NCBI GenBank assembly: GCA_016931535.1
Contig: JAFGEP010000026.1
Coordinates: forward strand, 1 to 64,000
DNA: 64,000 nt
Source: Bradymonadales bacterium
Lineage (GTDB): Bacteria > Myxococcota_A > Bradymonadia > JAFGEP01
Direction: 5' to 3'
The notes below the pieces were generated by a model, which saw nothing but the letters and a program-made list of their open reading frames with translations, ran no database searches and was not told the DNA's origin. The translations under genes were made by a program, and so were the position numbers. Below, piece after piece: positions 56,102-64,000 of the stretch. Every line of letters begins with the position of its first letter. Position 1 is the first letter of the stretch.

Positions 56102-56797
56102 ATGAATCCCATCGTCGAGAAACTCGGTGACCGGCCCAAAGAGTGGCTGCAGAAAGGCAATGAGTTCGTGAATCCCTTCATCCAGAAGCTCAATGACCGC
56201 AGGAAGGAGTGGTTTACCAGGGGCAGTGAGATGTGGACGGACCTGCAGGAAAGGCACGCCAAGTTCTTCGAGAAGAGCCAGGCGGCCCTGGATCGCGGGC
56301 ACGCGGCGCTGGATCGCGGGCAGGAAGCCCTGGAGGATGCCATCGAGGCCAGCCAGAAGAGGCTCACCACCTTCGAGACCACCGTTTTGTCCAAGATCTC
56401 CAGCATCCTGGAGTGGGCCTACACCGCGACCGGTGAGAAGAGCGAGCCGATCCAGCGTTCCCGGGAGTTCATCTCGGAGCGGCTGGAGGAGCTGAAAAAG
56501 TCCCAGGAGGAGAGCGCGGAGGAAAAGACCGAGTCCGAGCCGGCGGAAGAGGAGCCGGAGCAGGAGCCTGCTGAGGCAGAAGCCGAGGAGGCAGCCGGTG
56601 ACGAGGCCGAGGCGGAGACCGAGGAGCCGGTCGACAGCTCCCAGCCGTTCGAGGGGTATGACAGCCTGACGGCCAAGGAGGTCATCGAGCAGCTCGAGGG
56701 GTTGAGCCGCGAGCAGCTGGAGAGCGTGCGGTCCTACGAGGAGTCCACCAAGGCACGCAAGACGGTGATCGAGGCGGTCGACAAGCTCATGGCGTGA
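56102..56797 (+). CDS. Phasin-like / coiled-coil protein with C-terminal GYDxLTAxEVIxxLxGLSxEQLxxVRxYE domain
   Basis: Amphipathic helical N-terminus, acidic linker, PFEGYDSLTAKEVIEQLEGLSREQLESVRSYEESTKARKTVIEAVDKL. Confidence 0.65.
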   Translation: MNPIVEKLGDRPKEWLQKGNEFVNPFIQKLNDRRKEWFTRGSEMWTDLQERHAKFFEKSQAALDRGHAALDRGQEALEDAIEASQKRLTTFETTVLSKISSILEWAYTATGEKSEPIQRSREFISERLEELKKSQEESAEEKTESEPAEEEPEQEPAEAEAEEAAGDEAEAETEEPVDSSQPFEGYDSLTAKEVIEQLEGLSREQLESVRSYEESTKARKTVIEAVDKLMA

Positions 56798-56841
56798 TCA
56801 CGGCCAAGGGTATCCTCACCCCCAGCTCGTTCTATCGCTGT

Positions 56842-56948
56842 CCACCGATCGCCATCCTGTGCCTGCTCCAGAGCCGCTTCGACACGAGGTGGGGCAGATA
56901 CCCCCTATCCCTCCACCGATCGTCATCCTGTGCCTGCTCCAGAGCCGC
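56842..56948. repeat. 36-bp direct repeat (x2, one mismatch) in intergenic region
   Basis: CCACCGATC(G)(C/T)CATCCTGTGCCTGCTCCAGAGCCGC at 56842-56877 and 56913-56948. Confidence 0.95.
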
Positions 56949-56993
56949 CCAAGAATCTGGCCGCTGACTCGCGGTGATGGTAAGACCTGAACC

Positions 56994-58535
56994 GTGAACA
57001 TCGGTGGCGATGAAAACCAGGGTTCGGAAGGCGGGAGGCCTGAGAAGAAGGGGTTCCACCCGCTCCGCTTTTTTCGGCGAGACCTGTGGCAGGTCGCCCT
57101 GCCCGATCTTCCTCTCTGGCAGCGGGTCATCGTTCGCCTGTTCCGGTTTATCACCGTAACCTGGCATGAGTTCCACCACAACCGTTGCCTGTCCCGGGCC
57201 TCCGGGTTGGCGTATACCACGATTCTGGCGCTGGTGCCCGCTCTGGCGTTGGCCTTCTCCCTGATGAAAGGGTTTGGTGCCTACGACTACCTGGTTGAGA
57301 CCGCCATCAATCCGGCCCTTGACCAGGTTTTCGGACCCTCTTTGGGGTCCTATGGTGGGGGGGGGATCAGCCCCACCCCATTGCGGTCCTCGGTCGACGA
57401 GCTGCTCAGCCTGGCGCAACGAACAGACGTGTTCGGGCTGGGCGTGGTGGGGCTGTTGCTGCTCTTGTACACGGTCGTCCAGCTCTTGGGCTCCATCGAG
57501 GAGACCTTCAACCACATCTGGGGGGTGCACAGGGCTCGATCGCTGGGACGGAAGATGACCGACTACATGGCCCTGTTCTTCCTGACGCCGATCTTCATCC
57601 TGGCAGCCACCTTCGTGACCGCCGCTGCCCAGAACAATGCCGCCGTCACCTACTTTCGCGAGCAGCTCCACCTCGGTATGGCTGTCAACCTGTTCTTCCG
57701 GCTGATCCCGCTGGTGGCCGGGTGTTTGGCGCTGACGATCCTGTATGCCGTCATGCCCAACCGTCGCATCTCGTTGCGGTCCGCGGTGATGGGAGGGGTG
57801 ATCGGCGGCACGTTGTGGCAGCTGCTCCAGTGGGTGCACGTGCATTTCCAGATCGGAGTGGCCAGATACAACGCCATTTATGCGGGGTTTGCCGCTATCC
57901 CGGTCTTTTTGGCCTGGATCTACCTCTCCTGGGTCGCCATCTTGCTGGGATCGGTGATCGCCTACGTCCACCAGAATGCGAAGGGAGGGCTGGTCAATCG
58001 GCCCTTGAGAACGCATCCCTGGGTCTTCTCCTGGCGGATGGCCTTGAGTGTGTCCCTGATCGTCGCCGAGGGATTTCGACGGGGAACGGATCGGGAGACG
58101 GAAGAGACCATTGCCAGCAAATTGGGGGTTCCCACCGTGGCGGTTCGAGATGTCCTCTCGGCGCTCGTGGGCCATGGCATCTTGGCCCGCACCAGCTCCG
58201 GCCGCAAGGAGGGATACCTTCCCGCGACCGAGCTGGACCGGATCACGCTCAAGAATATCCTGGAGGCGCTGGGTGGAACGATGAGCCCGGAGGCCGTCTC
58301 GAAGCAGGGGGTGCTGGACGCTCGTGCCGATCGGGCGCTTGCCGGCTGGTTCGAGAGCATGCAGCACTCCGACCACAACACGACCTTGGCTCAGCTCCTC
58401 GACCAGAACATGCGGCTGGAGGGAGACCTGCCAGCTCCTGGTGGCGATCCATCCGTCAGCACGCCAGCGGACGACCGGGAGGAGCCGGAAGGAGAGGCCT
58501 CCCAACAGCCCGACCAGACCGTCAAGGAGTGTTGA
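56994..58535 (+). CDS. YihY/BrkB-family inner membrane protein with C-terminal cytoplasmic wHTH-like extension
   Basis: RASGLAYTTILALVPALALAFSLMKGF, ETFNHIWGVHRARSLGRKMTDYMALFFLTPIF, VFLAWIYLSWVAILLGSVIAYV. Confidence 0.9.
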   Translation: MNIGGDENQGSEGGRPEKKGFHPLRFFRRDLWQVALPDLPLWQRVIVRLFRFITVTWHEFHHNRCLSRASGLAYTTILALVPALALAFSLMKGFGAYDYLVETAINPALDQVFGPSLGSYGGGGISPTPLRSSVDELLSLAQRTDVFGLGVVGLLLLLYTVVQLLGSIEETFNHIWGVHRARSLGRKMTDYMALFFLTPIFILAATFVTAAAQNNAAVTYFREQLHLGMAVNLFFRLIPLVAGCLALTILYAVMPNRRISLRSAVMGGVIGGTLWQLLQWVHVHFQIGVARYNAIYAGFAAIPVFLAWIYLSWVAILLGSVIAYVHQNAKGGLVNRPLRTHPWVFSWRMALSVSLIVAEGFRRGTDRETEETIASKLGVPTVAVRDVLSALVGHGILARTSSGRKEGYLPATELDRITLKNILEALGGTMSPEAVSKQGVLDARADRALAGWFESMQHSDHNTTLAQLLDQNMRLEGDLPAPGGDPSVSTPADDREEPEGEASQQPDQTVKEC

Positions 58536-58543
58536 AGGCGGCG

Positions 58544-59539
58544 ATGAAGCGGGTGATCCTGGTCACAAGCCTGATCGGTCTTTCTGCGGTGCTGACCTGC
58601 ACCGTTCCGGCCCATCAGTCTGCACCCCGTCTCGATCCGCAGCTGTTGATGGATTGGGCCATCCGTCAGGTCGATCTGGCCTTTGGCCAGGCCTCCTGCG
58701 CGTCTGCGGACGCCGGGCAGCAGTGGCTGGCAGCGAGGCGGGAGCTGATAGACGGCCACATCCGCTCGATGGTCGAGACCATCGAGACCTTCCGCCGGCA
58801 GGTGCCACGGACCGATCCCCGGATGACCTACGAGGTGGGGCCGATCCTCCTGGCGCTCGAGGAGGCCGAGACCAGGTTCACCCAGCTGGTGGAGACCCTT
58901 CCCGCCCTGAGCCTGTGGTGGGTGGCTTCCCTGGACGGTTGTGCGTCGTACCTCGAGGCGTTGGAGGCGAGCCTCGAAGCGGTCTCGGCCGGTGAGCCGG
59001 CAGCCGACCCGCCTGCTTTTTTACGGCGCTACCAGGCACTGGTGGACCGATACGATCAGTGGGCCGAACAAACCCGCCCCCTGGTGGAGGAGCTCAACCA
59101 GGGCGCCTTTTCGCTTCTGAAGGGTCGCTTCCGGGAGGAGTTGTTCGACCAGGCGAGAGGGGAAATGGTTGCCGTCTGGCCTTCGCTGCTGGCCGAGAGC
59201 TGTGTCGAGGCGGCCGAGACCGATCGTTGGGCAGGGGAACCGTCTCGGCGCACCGCCCTGCACAGGCGCCTTGACGCCTGGGTCGAAACGGCTGGATTGA
59301 CCGAGGGTCTCTCCTTGTCGCCGGCCTGCCGCGACCAGCTGGTCGCGGTGCTCGACTCCTTCAGGCGATGTGAGCAGGCGCTGGGATTGCACCAGAACGA
59401 TGCCCTTTTTGAGCCGATGGTCGGACAGCACGTCCAGGCCGTAGAGCAGGGTGTGGCCGGTTACCGGGAAGGCTGTTTAGAGCGGGTTGGCCCATGGGAG
59501 CGCCCGTTGCCAGGGGTCGGCCCGGTCAGCTCTCCTTGA
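58544..59539 (+). CDS. Hypothetical exported helical protein
   Basis: MKRVILVTSLIGLSAVLTCTVPAHQ signal-like N-terminus; follows the BrkB gene by 8 bp. Confidence 0.6.
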   Translation: MKRVILVTSLIGLSAVLTCTVPAHQSAPRLDPQLLMDWAIRQVDLAFGQASCASADAGQQWLAARRELIDGHIRSMVETIETFRRQVPRTDPRMTYEVGPILLALEEAETRFTQLVETLPALSLWWVASLDGCASYLEALEASLEAVSAGEPAADPPAFLRRYQALVDRYDQWAEQTRPLVEELNQGAFSLLKGRFREELFDQARGEMVAVWPSLLAESCVEAAETDRWAGEPSRRTALHRRLDAWVETAGLTEGLSLSPACRDQLVAVLDSFRRCEQALGLHQNDALFEPMVGQHVQAVEQGVAGYREGCLERVGPWERPLPGVGPVSSP

Positions 59540-60995
59540 GCCCGTGGTACTCCAGCCAGCGGTAGATCTGCTGGCGCTCCTTCCCGTAGTAGCGCGCCAC
59601 CCCGCTGATGTTTCCCTCGTAGAGGGCCATGACCCGTGCCAGCTGCTCTTTGGCCGGCATCTCCCGCTGGACAGGTCGTGGTGAGGTGGGGGGGGACAGC
59701 GGATAGTGGCGCCCCAGGACCTGCTTGGCCAGCGCCTCCCGGTCGCTTTCACCCCGCTGGATGGAGATGATCCACCGGGCGACCGCGCTGGCCAGCTCTC
59801 TCACGTTGGCGGGCCAGGGAGCCAGGCAGATCTGCTCCAAGAGGTCGGGATCGAGCTGTCCGGCCAGCTCTTCGGCCTCTCGCTGCTCGAGGAAATGCCG
59901 AACCAACAGTCCGATGTCCTCCCGCCGGTCCCGCAAGGGGGGGAGCTGGACGCTCCATTCGTTCAGTCGGGCCAATAAATCGCGGCGAAACCGGTTGGTC
60001 TCCACCATCTGGAAGATGTCCTGGTTGGTGGCGGCGAGGAAGCGAACCTCCACCTTCTCGCTGTGGGTGGCGCCGACCTTCCGCACCTCGTGGTCGTGGA
60101 GGACCCGCAGCAGCCGAGGCTGCAGCTCGATCGGGAACTCCCCGATCTCGTCCAGAAAGAGGGTTCCGCGGTGGGCGCTGGAGATCAACCCCTCCTTGGT
60201 CCGTTCGGCCCCGGAGAAGGCCCCCTTGACATAACCGAACAACTCCGACTCGATCAGGGTACCGGGAAAGGAGCCACAGTTGACCGGCACGAAGGGGCCC
60301 TGCCGGCCGCTACCGTGATGCAACAGGTGGGCCGCCAGCTCCTTGCCGGTCCCCGTCTCGCCGGTGAGCAACACCTTGAGGTCGGTGGGGGCCACCTGCA
60401 ACAGGCTGTCGACCGCTTCCTGGATGACGCGCGAACGCCCCACCAAAAGCTCGTTCTCGATCAACCGTTCCGGGGGTTGGCGGCAGTACACGAACAGGCT
60501 GTTGCCCACCCGGATCACATCCTCGAACGACAGCACCTCCCGCTCGATCTCGATGCCGTTGAGTCGCGTTCCGTTGGTGCTGCTCAGGTCGACCAGGGCA
60601 TGGCCAAAGCCCGGCTCCAGGCGCCTGATCTCGGCATGCCGCCGGGACGCCTTGTGATCCTCGATATGGATGTCGCCCGGTCGGTTCAGAGTCCGGCCGA
60701 TGGTCAGACCCTCCGGCTGGATGGGATAGGGCTGGAAGGTCAGACCGGTCTGGGGGGAAAACAGGCAGACCACGCAGGCTGGAGAAGGGGTCGGGGCCAC
60801 ACTCACGGGGCGGATGGCGGCATCCACCAGGGTGGTAGTATCGAAGCTGTCCTTCTCCACGGTGATCTCTTGCCCGCAAACGATCTGTTGGTCCCGTACC
60901 GACCGAGTCATTCTATCGCGGCCGGAGGGCAGAGTCACCCTTTTGCGGCTCGATGGTCCTGGCGGTTGCCCCAACGGGGTCTGGGCACCTGTCAT
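59526..60995 (-). CDS. FHA-domain sigma54-dependent transcriptional regulator (AAA+ and Fis-type HTH)
   Basis: FHA: LTIGRTLNRPGDIHIEDHKASRRHAEI..LVDLSSTNGTRLNG; AAA+: LLTGETGTGKELAAHLLHH, ELFGYVKGAFSGAERTKEG, GTLFLDEIGEFP; start 60995 or 60911. Confidence 0.92.
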   Translation of the reverse strand: MTGAQTPLGQPPGPSSRKRVTLPSGRDRMTRSVRDQQIVCGQEITVEKDSFDTTTLVDAAIRPVSVAPTPSPACVVCLFSPQTGLTFQPYPIQPEGLTIGRTLNRPGDIHIEDHKASRRHAEIRRLEPGFGHALVDLSSTNGTRLNGIEIEREVLSFEDVIRVGNSLFVYCRQPPERLIENELLVGRSRVIQEAVDSLLQVAPTDLKVLLTGETGTGKELAAHLLHHGSGRQGPFVPVNCGSFPGTLIESELFGYVKGAFSGAERTKEGLISSAHRGTLFLDEIGEFPIELQPRLLRVLHDHEVRKVGATHSEKVEVRFLAATNQDIFQMVETNRFRRDLLARLNEWSVQLPPLRDRREDIGLLVRHFLEQREAEELAGQLDPDLLEQICLAPWPANVRELASAVARWIISIQRGESDREALAKQVLGRHYPLSPPTSPRPVQREMPAKEQLARVMALYEGNISGVARYYGKERQQIYRWLEYHGLKES

Positions 60996-61102
60996 CACGT
61001 TCCCTTCTCTTTTGGCGGTCGCCTTTGCCCGTTGTCCTCCGGTAACCTCGATCCAGGGTCCCCAATCGACGCAAACGAGACAACCGGTGGGATTTCTTCT
61101 AC

Positions 61103-61108
61103 TATAAT
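61103..61108 (+). promoter_or_regulatory. Consensus -10 hexamer TATAAT upstream of the 61143 gene (weak -35)
   Basis: TATAAT 35 bp before the ATG; no good -35 at 17 bp. Confidence 0.35.
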
Positions 61109-61142
61109 CTTCGGGTTCAAGGCTTGCGCCCGCTGGAGTACC

Positions 61143-64000
61143 ATGGCCATCACTGCCAGAACCACCGTCGCCCACAGGAGGGCACCCACCGGACGTGGCA
61201 GCCGGCTTGCCGCCCTGCGGGATTTTATCAGCTTCAGCGGCGAGATCCGGAGCCTGGTGGACAACCTCAATCGGGAGATGGAGGCGCCGGAGAAGCTCCA
61301 CTTCCGCCTGCCTTCCCATCCCATGGGGTTCGTCCGCGAGGTGGCCAGACGGCGGTTGACCATCGCCGAGGCCTACCTGAAGCTGGTGAGCTCCACCCGC
61401 GCCGATGACTGCGAGACCCGCCTGGACGCGTTGCGGACCCTGGTCAACCAGGCCTTGCACGCCAAGACCCTGCAGATGCCGGTCAACACCGCCCGGGTGC
61501 AGGTCGCCCTCATGAAGGAGTGCGTCAAGAATCGGGGCCACATCCGGCGCCAGCTGGAGCTGATGTCCGACTTCTCCTTGGCCTCCTATGGCCAGCCCAC
61601 CGTGATCCGACGGGTGCTCAAGGACCTCGGGCTGATCGAGGTGCCGGAAGAGGGGTTGCCATTCCACAAGATGACGCTGGGATGGGACGATCATGTCCAC
61701 GACTTTCTGACCGAAGGCCGGAAGACCCCTTCCCAGCTGGTGCTGGATGCCTTCATCAAGGGCATCTCCCATCTGACTGTGGTCTACTTCGCCCTGGATG
61801 ACTCCTCCCTCTACCAGGAGGCGGTGAAGGCCGGCGAGATCTTGGGGGTCGAGGTCCACATCGGCTGGGATTTCAGCACCGGTGAGAAGTTCAGGCGCCT
61901 CCATTTCCTGTATATCCCCCCCCAGGACGGCACGGTGGCCACCTTGAAGGCCTTTATCCAAGATCACCCCCAAGAGCTCGAGGGGCTGCGTCTTGGCCTG
62001 GAGGCAAACGCCGAGAAGCGGCGGATCGCGGTCCAGGCGCTGCTCGAGGACTTCAACCAGGTCACCCTCAAGGAGCTCAATTCCCGCTACGTCGGTCATC
62101 CTTTTCTCCAGGTTCCGCCGCTCACCTTCCAGGAGCTGGAGCAGCTGGCCCGCGGCGGCCAGGTTGCCACCATCCACCTGGGACAGCTGCTGTGGAAGAC
62201 CATCATGCCGATCCAGCACAAGCGGGTGCTCTACCTGAAAAATGAGTACCGGCTGGCGGCAGAACGACAGCGCACGGGAGAGGTCTCCTCCTGGGAGGTC
62301 GAGCAACGAAGGCAACGCTACCAGGCCGTCCGCGAGGAGCACGAACAGCTCACCGTCGAGAACCTCTTCGACCGACACATGTCCTCCCAGGCCCGGGTAG
62401 ACTACGACTCCGCCTTCTCGACCCCCCAGGAGATACTCCCCTCCTTGTCCCAGTGTGGAGGCCACCTCGTTTTTGTCCGCCCTCTGGCCTACGGCGCCGA
62501 AGCCGCCGTGACCACCCTCATCAGGAACTCCCCCTGGATCAGCGCGGTGGAAACCTTCAACACCGCGGTCGCTGCCTTGCGGGATCCGGCCGACATCCGG
62601 CGGCTCAACCTGCTGGTCGGCCTGCTCAACCACAACAAGCTGCGCGAGATCACCGAGCTTCTGGCAGACTGGGGGATCACCTCCCTGACCCCCGACGAGC
62701 TGAAGGCCGCCTGCCAACGGTACAGCCAGGAACCGTTGCAGGCCCGCTGCGGCAGCGACTCCGTGGGGCAGGCCTCCTCGGTCCCGGGGATGGGGTTCAT
62801 CAGCTCGACCAGCCTGACCCCCCGCGCCCTGAAAACCCTGCAGCGCCGCAACTCCCCTACCCTGGCCAGACCGATCGTGCAGCTCTTGCAGGAGCAGCGG
62901 GAGGGCCGCTCCGACGAGAAGGACAACGGCCAGATCTTCGTCTTGGGCTCCACCAGCCCCCCCTCGCCCAACCCGGTGGGGGATGAGGGGGAGGTCGAAC
63001 GGGTCGGGTTGCTCCGTTTCTGGCTCTACCTCAACCTCAACCTCAAAAGCCTGCTGAAGATCGCCATCGGCTTCGTCCCTGCCTACCTGACGCTGGGTGT
63101 GGGCTTCGCCCTCGTCTGGTTTCTCATCACCGGCATGCGGAACTTCCTGGTAGACCAGATCTCGGCAGCGGGATTCGGCTTGCGCAACTGGCGCCTGAAG
63201 AACGTCGATCGCAACAACCTGGCCAACTCGCTGTTCTGGACCGGCTTCTCCGTGCCCATCCTGGGACAGGCCAAGCACGGCTTCGACCTCCTGTGGCCCT
63301 TGATCGGAGGCCCCTCCGGATTTCTGATGGCGCTGGCCAAGTTCTGGGTGATCGCGGTGGCCAACGGGCTGTACATCGCCGCACACAACCGCCTGAGGGG
63401 ATTCGACCCCAAGGTGATCCGGGTCAACTTCTTCCGGACGGTGCTCTCCTGGCCGCTTGCTACGGTGGGGTCGTATGGGCTCGACCTGATCGCCATTCCA
63501 GCCATCGTCCAGGCCAAGTTCTGGTCGGATGTGGTAGGGGGCCTGGTCGAGGGAACGGACAAGCTGCGCCGGCGGCTCCGGCTGGCCCAGGCCTACCTGG
63601 TGGAGATCATGCTGCTGCTGCTTTCCCCCGATCGGCTGACCCGCCAGGTCGCCCAGGCCGACATCCTGTTCATCTGGGCCAGAAGACAGCAGGGGAGAAA
63701 GGCGCTACACCGGGTCATGCTCCAGAAACCGGAGGATGTCTTCCTGCGTGCCGGCCTCAATCGCCCCGACGAGATCCAGTCCCAACAGGTCGAACACGCC
63801 AGGCGGGAGCTGATGCAGAGCTTCTGGGCCGAGGGCAGCCTGGAGGATCTGACCGCCACCATCCTGGAGCATTACTCCGGTACGGAGGCGGCCAAGCTGA
63901 CCGACCTGGTCGCCGACCACCACATGCGGTTCGTCCTCTGGCTGAAGCGATACCGGCCTCGCGACGAGAGACCGGTGTCGGGCAGCTACTTACCCCCCTG
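61143..64000 (+). CDS. Large uncharacterised membrane protein, truncated by window end (at least 952 codons)
   Basis: Continuous reading frame MAITARTTVAHRRAPTGRGSRLAALRDFISFSGEIRSLVDNLNREMEAPEKLHF... to the window edge; TM segments near codons 640-800; absent from the ORF track because no stop is reached. Confidence 0.85.
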   Translation, partial: MAITARTTVAHRRAPTGRGSRLAALRDFISFSGEIRSLVDNLNREMEAPEKLHFRLPSHPMGFVREVARRRLTIAEAYLKLVSSTRADDCETRLDALRTLVNQALHAKTLQMPVNTARVQVALMKECVKNRGHIRRQLELMSDFSLASYGQPTVIRRVLKDLGLIEVPEEGLPFHKMTLGWDDHVHDFLTEGRKTPSQLVLDAFIKGISHLTVVYFALDDSSLYQEAVKAGEILGVEVHIGWDFSTGEKFRRLHFLYIPPQDGTVATLKAFIQDHPQELEGLRLGLEANAEKRRIAVQALLEDFNQVTLKELNSRYVGHPFLQVPPLTFQELEQLARGGQVATIHLGQLLWKTIMPIQHKRVLYLKNEYRLAAERQRTGEVSSWEVEQRRQRYQAVREEHEQLTVENLFDRHMSSQARVDYDSAFSTPQEILPSLSQCGGHLVFVRPLAYGAEAAVTTLIRNSPWISAVETFNTAVAALRDPADIRRLNLLVGLLNHNKLREITELLADWGITSLTPDELKAACQRYSQEPLQARCGSDSVGQASSVPGMGFISSTSLTPRALKTLQRRNSPTLARPIVQLLQEQREGRSDEKDNGQIFVLGSTSPPSPNPVGDEGEVERVGLLRFWLYLNLNLKSLLKIAIGFVPAYLTLGVGFALVWFLITGMRNFLVDQISAAGFGLRNWRLKNVDRNNLANSLFWTGFSVPILGQAKHGFDLLWPLIGGPSGFLMALAKFWVIAVANGLYIAAHNRLRGFDPKVIRVNFFRTVLSWPLATVGSYGLDLIAIPAIVQAKFWSDVVGGLVEGTDKLRRRLRLAQAYLVEIMLLLLSPDRLTRQVAQADILFIWARRQQGRKALHRVMLQKPEDVFLRAGLNRPDEIQSQQVEHARRELMQSFWAEGSLEDLTATILEHYSGTEAAKLTDLVADHHMRFVLWLKRYRPRDERPVSGSYLPP

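Noticed and set aside
60996-63386. N-terminal extension of the FHA/sigma54 regulator ORF
   Set aside because: Antisense to the 61143 membrane-protein gene; the recognisable protein begins near 60995 or 60911.
1-64000. Mobile element or defence island
   Set aside because: No transposase, integrase, toxin-antitoxin or recognised multi-gene defence system. The KAP NTPase and HARE-HTH protein alone are not enough to call one.

Overview
This 64 kb, GC-rich window looks like a chromosomal segment of a deltaproteobacterial/Myxococcota-type bacterium. The inference rests on mglBA, an FHA-sigma54 activator, an MXAN_5187-like C-terminus, Cys-rich lipoproteins and rny-zapA. It is mostly housekeeping and cell-envelope genes: tRNA-Gln, L25, Pth, membrane pyrophosphatase, S6/L9, RNase Y, ZapA, LipB, SmpB, TlyA, GlgP, two Hsp20s and a PduO-type cobalamin adenosyltransferase. 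These are interspersed with poorly characterised proteins. I saw no CRISPR array, transposase, integrase or prophage. The most interesting items are: (i) two AsmA-like + GT51 fusion proteins; (ii) a HARE-HTH protein with a possible degenerate endonuclease-like C-terminus, overlapping lipB; (iii) a CpXC-like protein that has lost most predicted zinc ligands, translationally coupled to a phosphoesterase; (iv) mglBA followed by a KAP-type NTPase; (v) a three-step overlapping GT/radical-SAM/GT/GT operon; (vi) paired palindromes over a consensus sigma70 promoter in front of a phasin-like gene; (vii) no rpsR between rpsF and rplI; (viii) a large membrane-protein gene running off the right edge that the ORF track omits. 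Family calls are by eye from the translated sequence; no database search was run.
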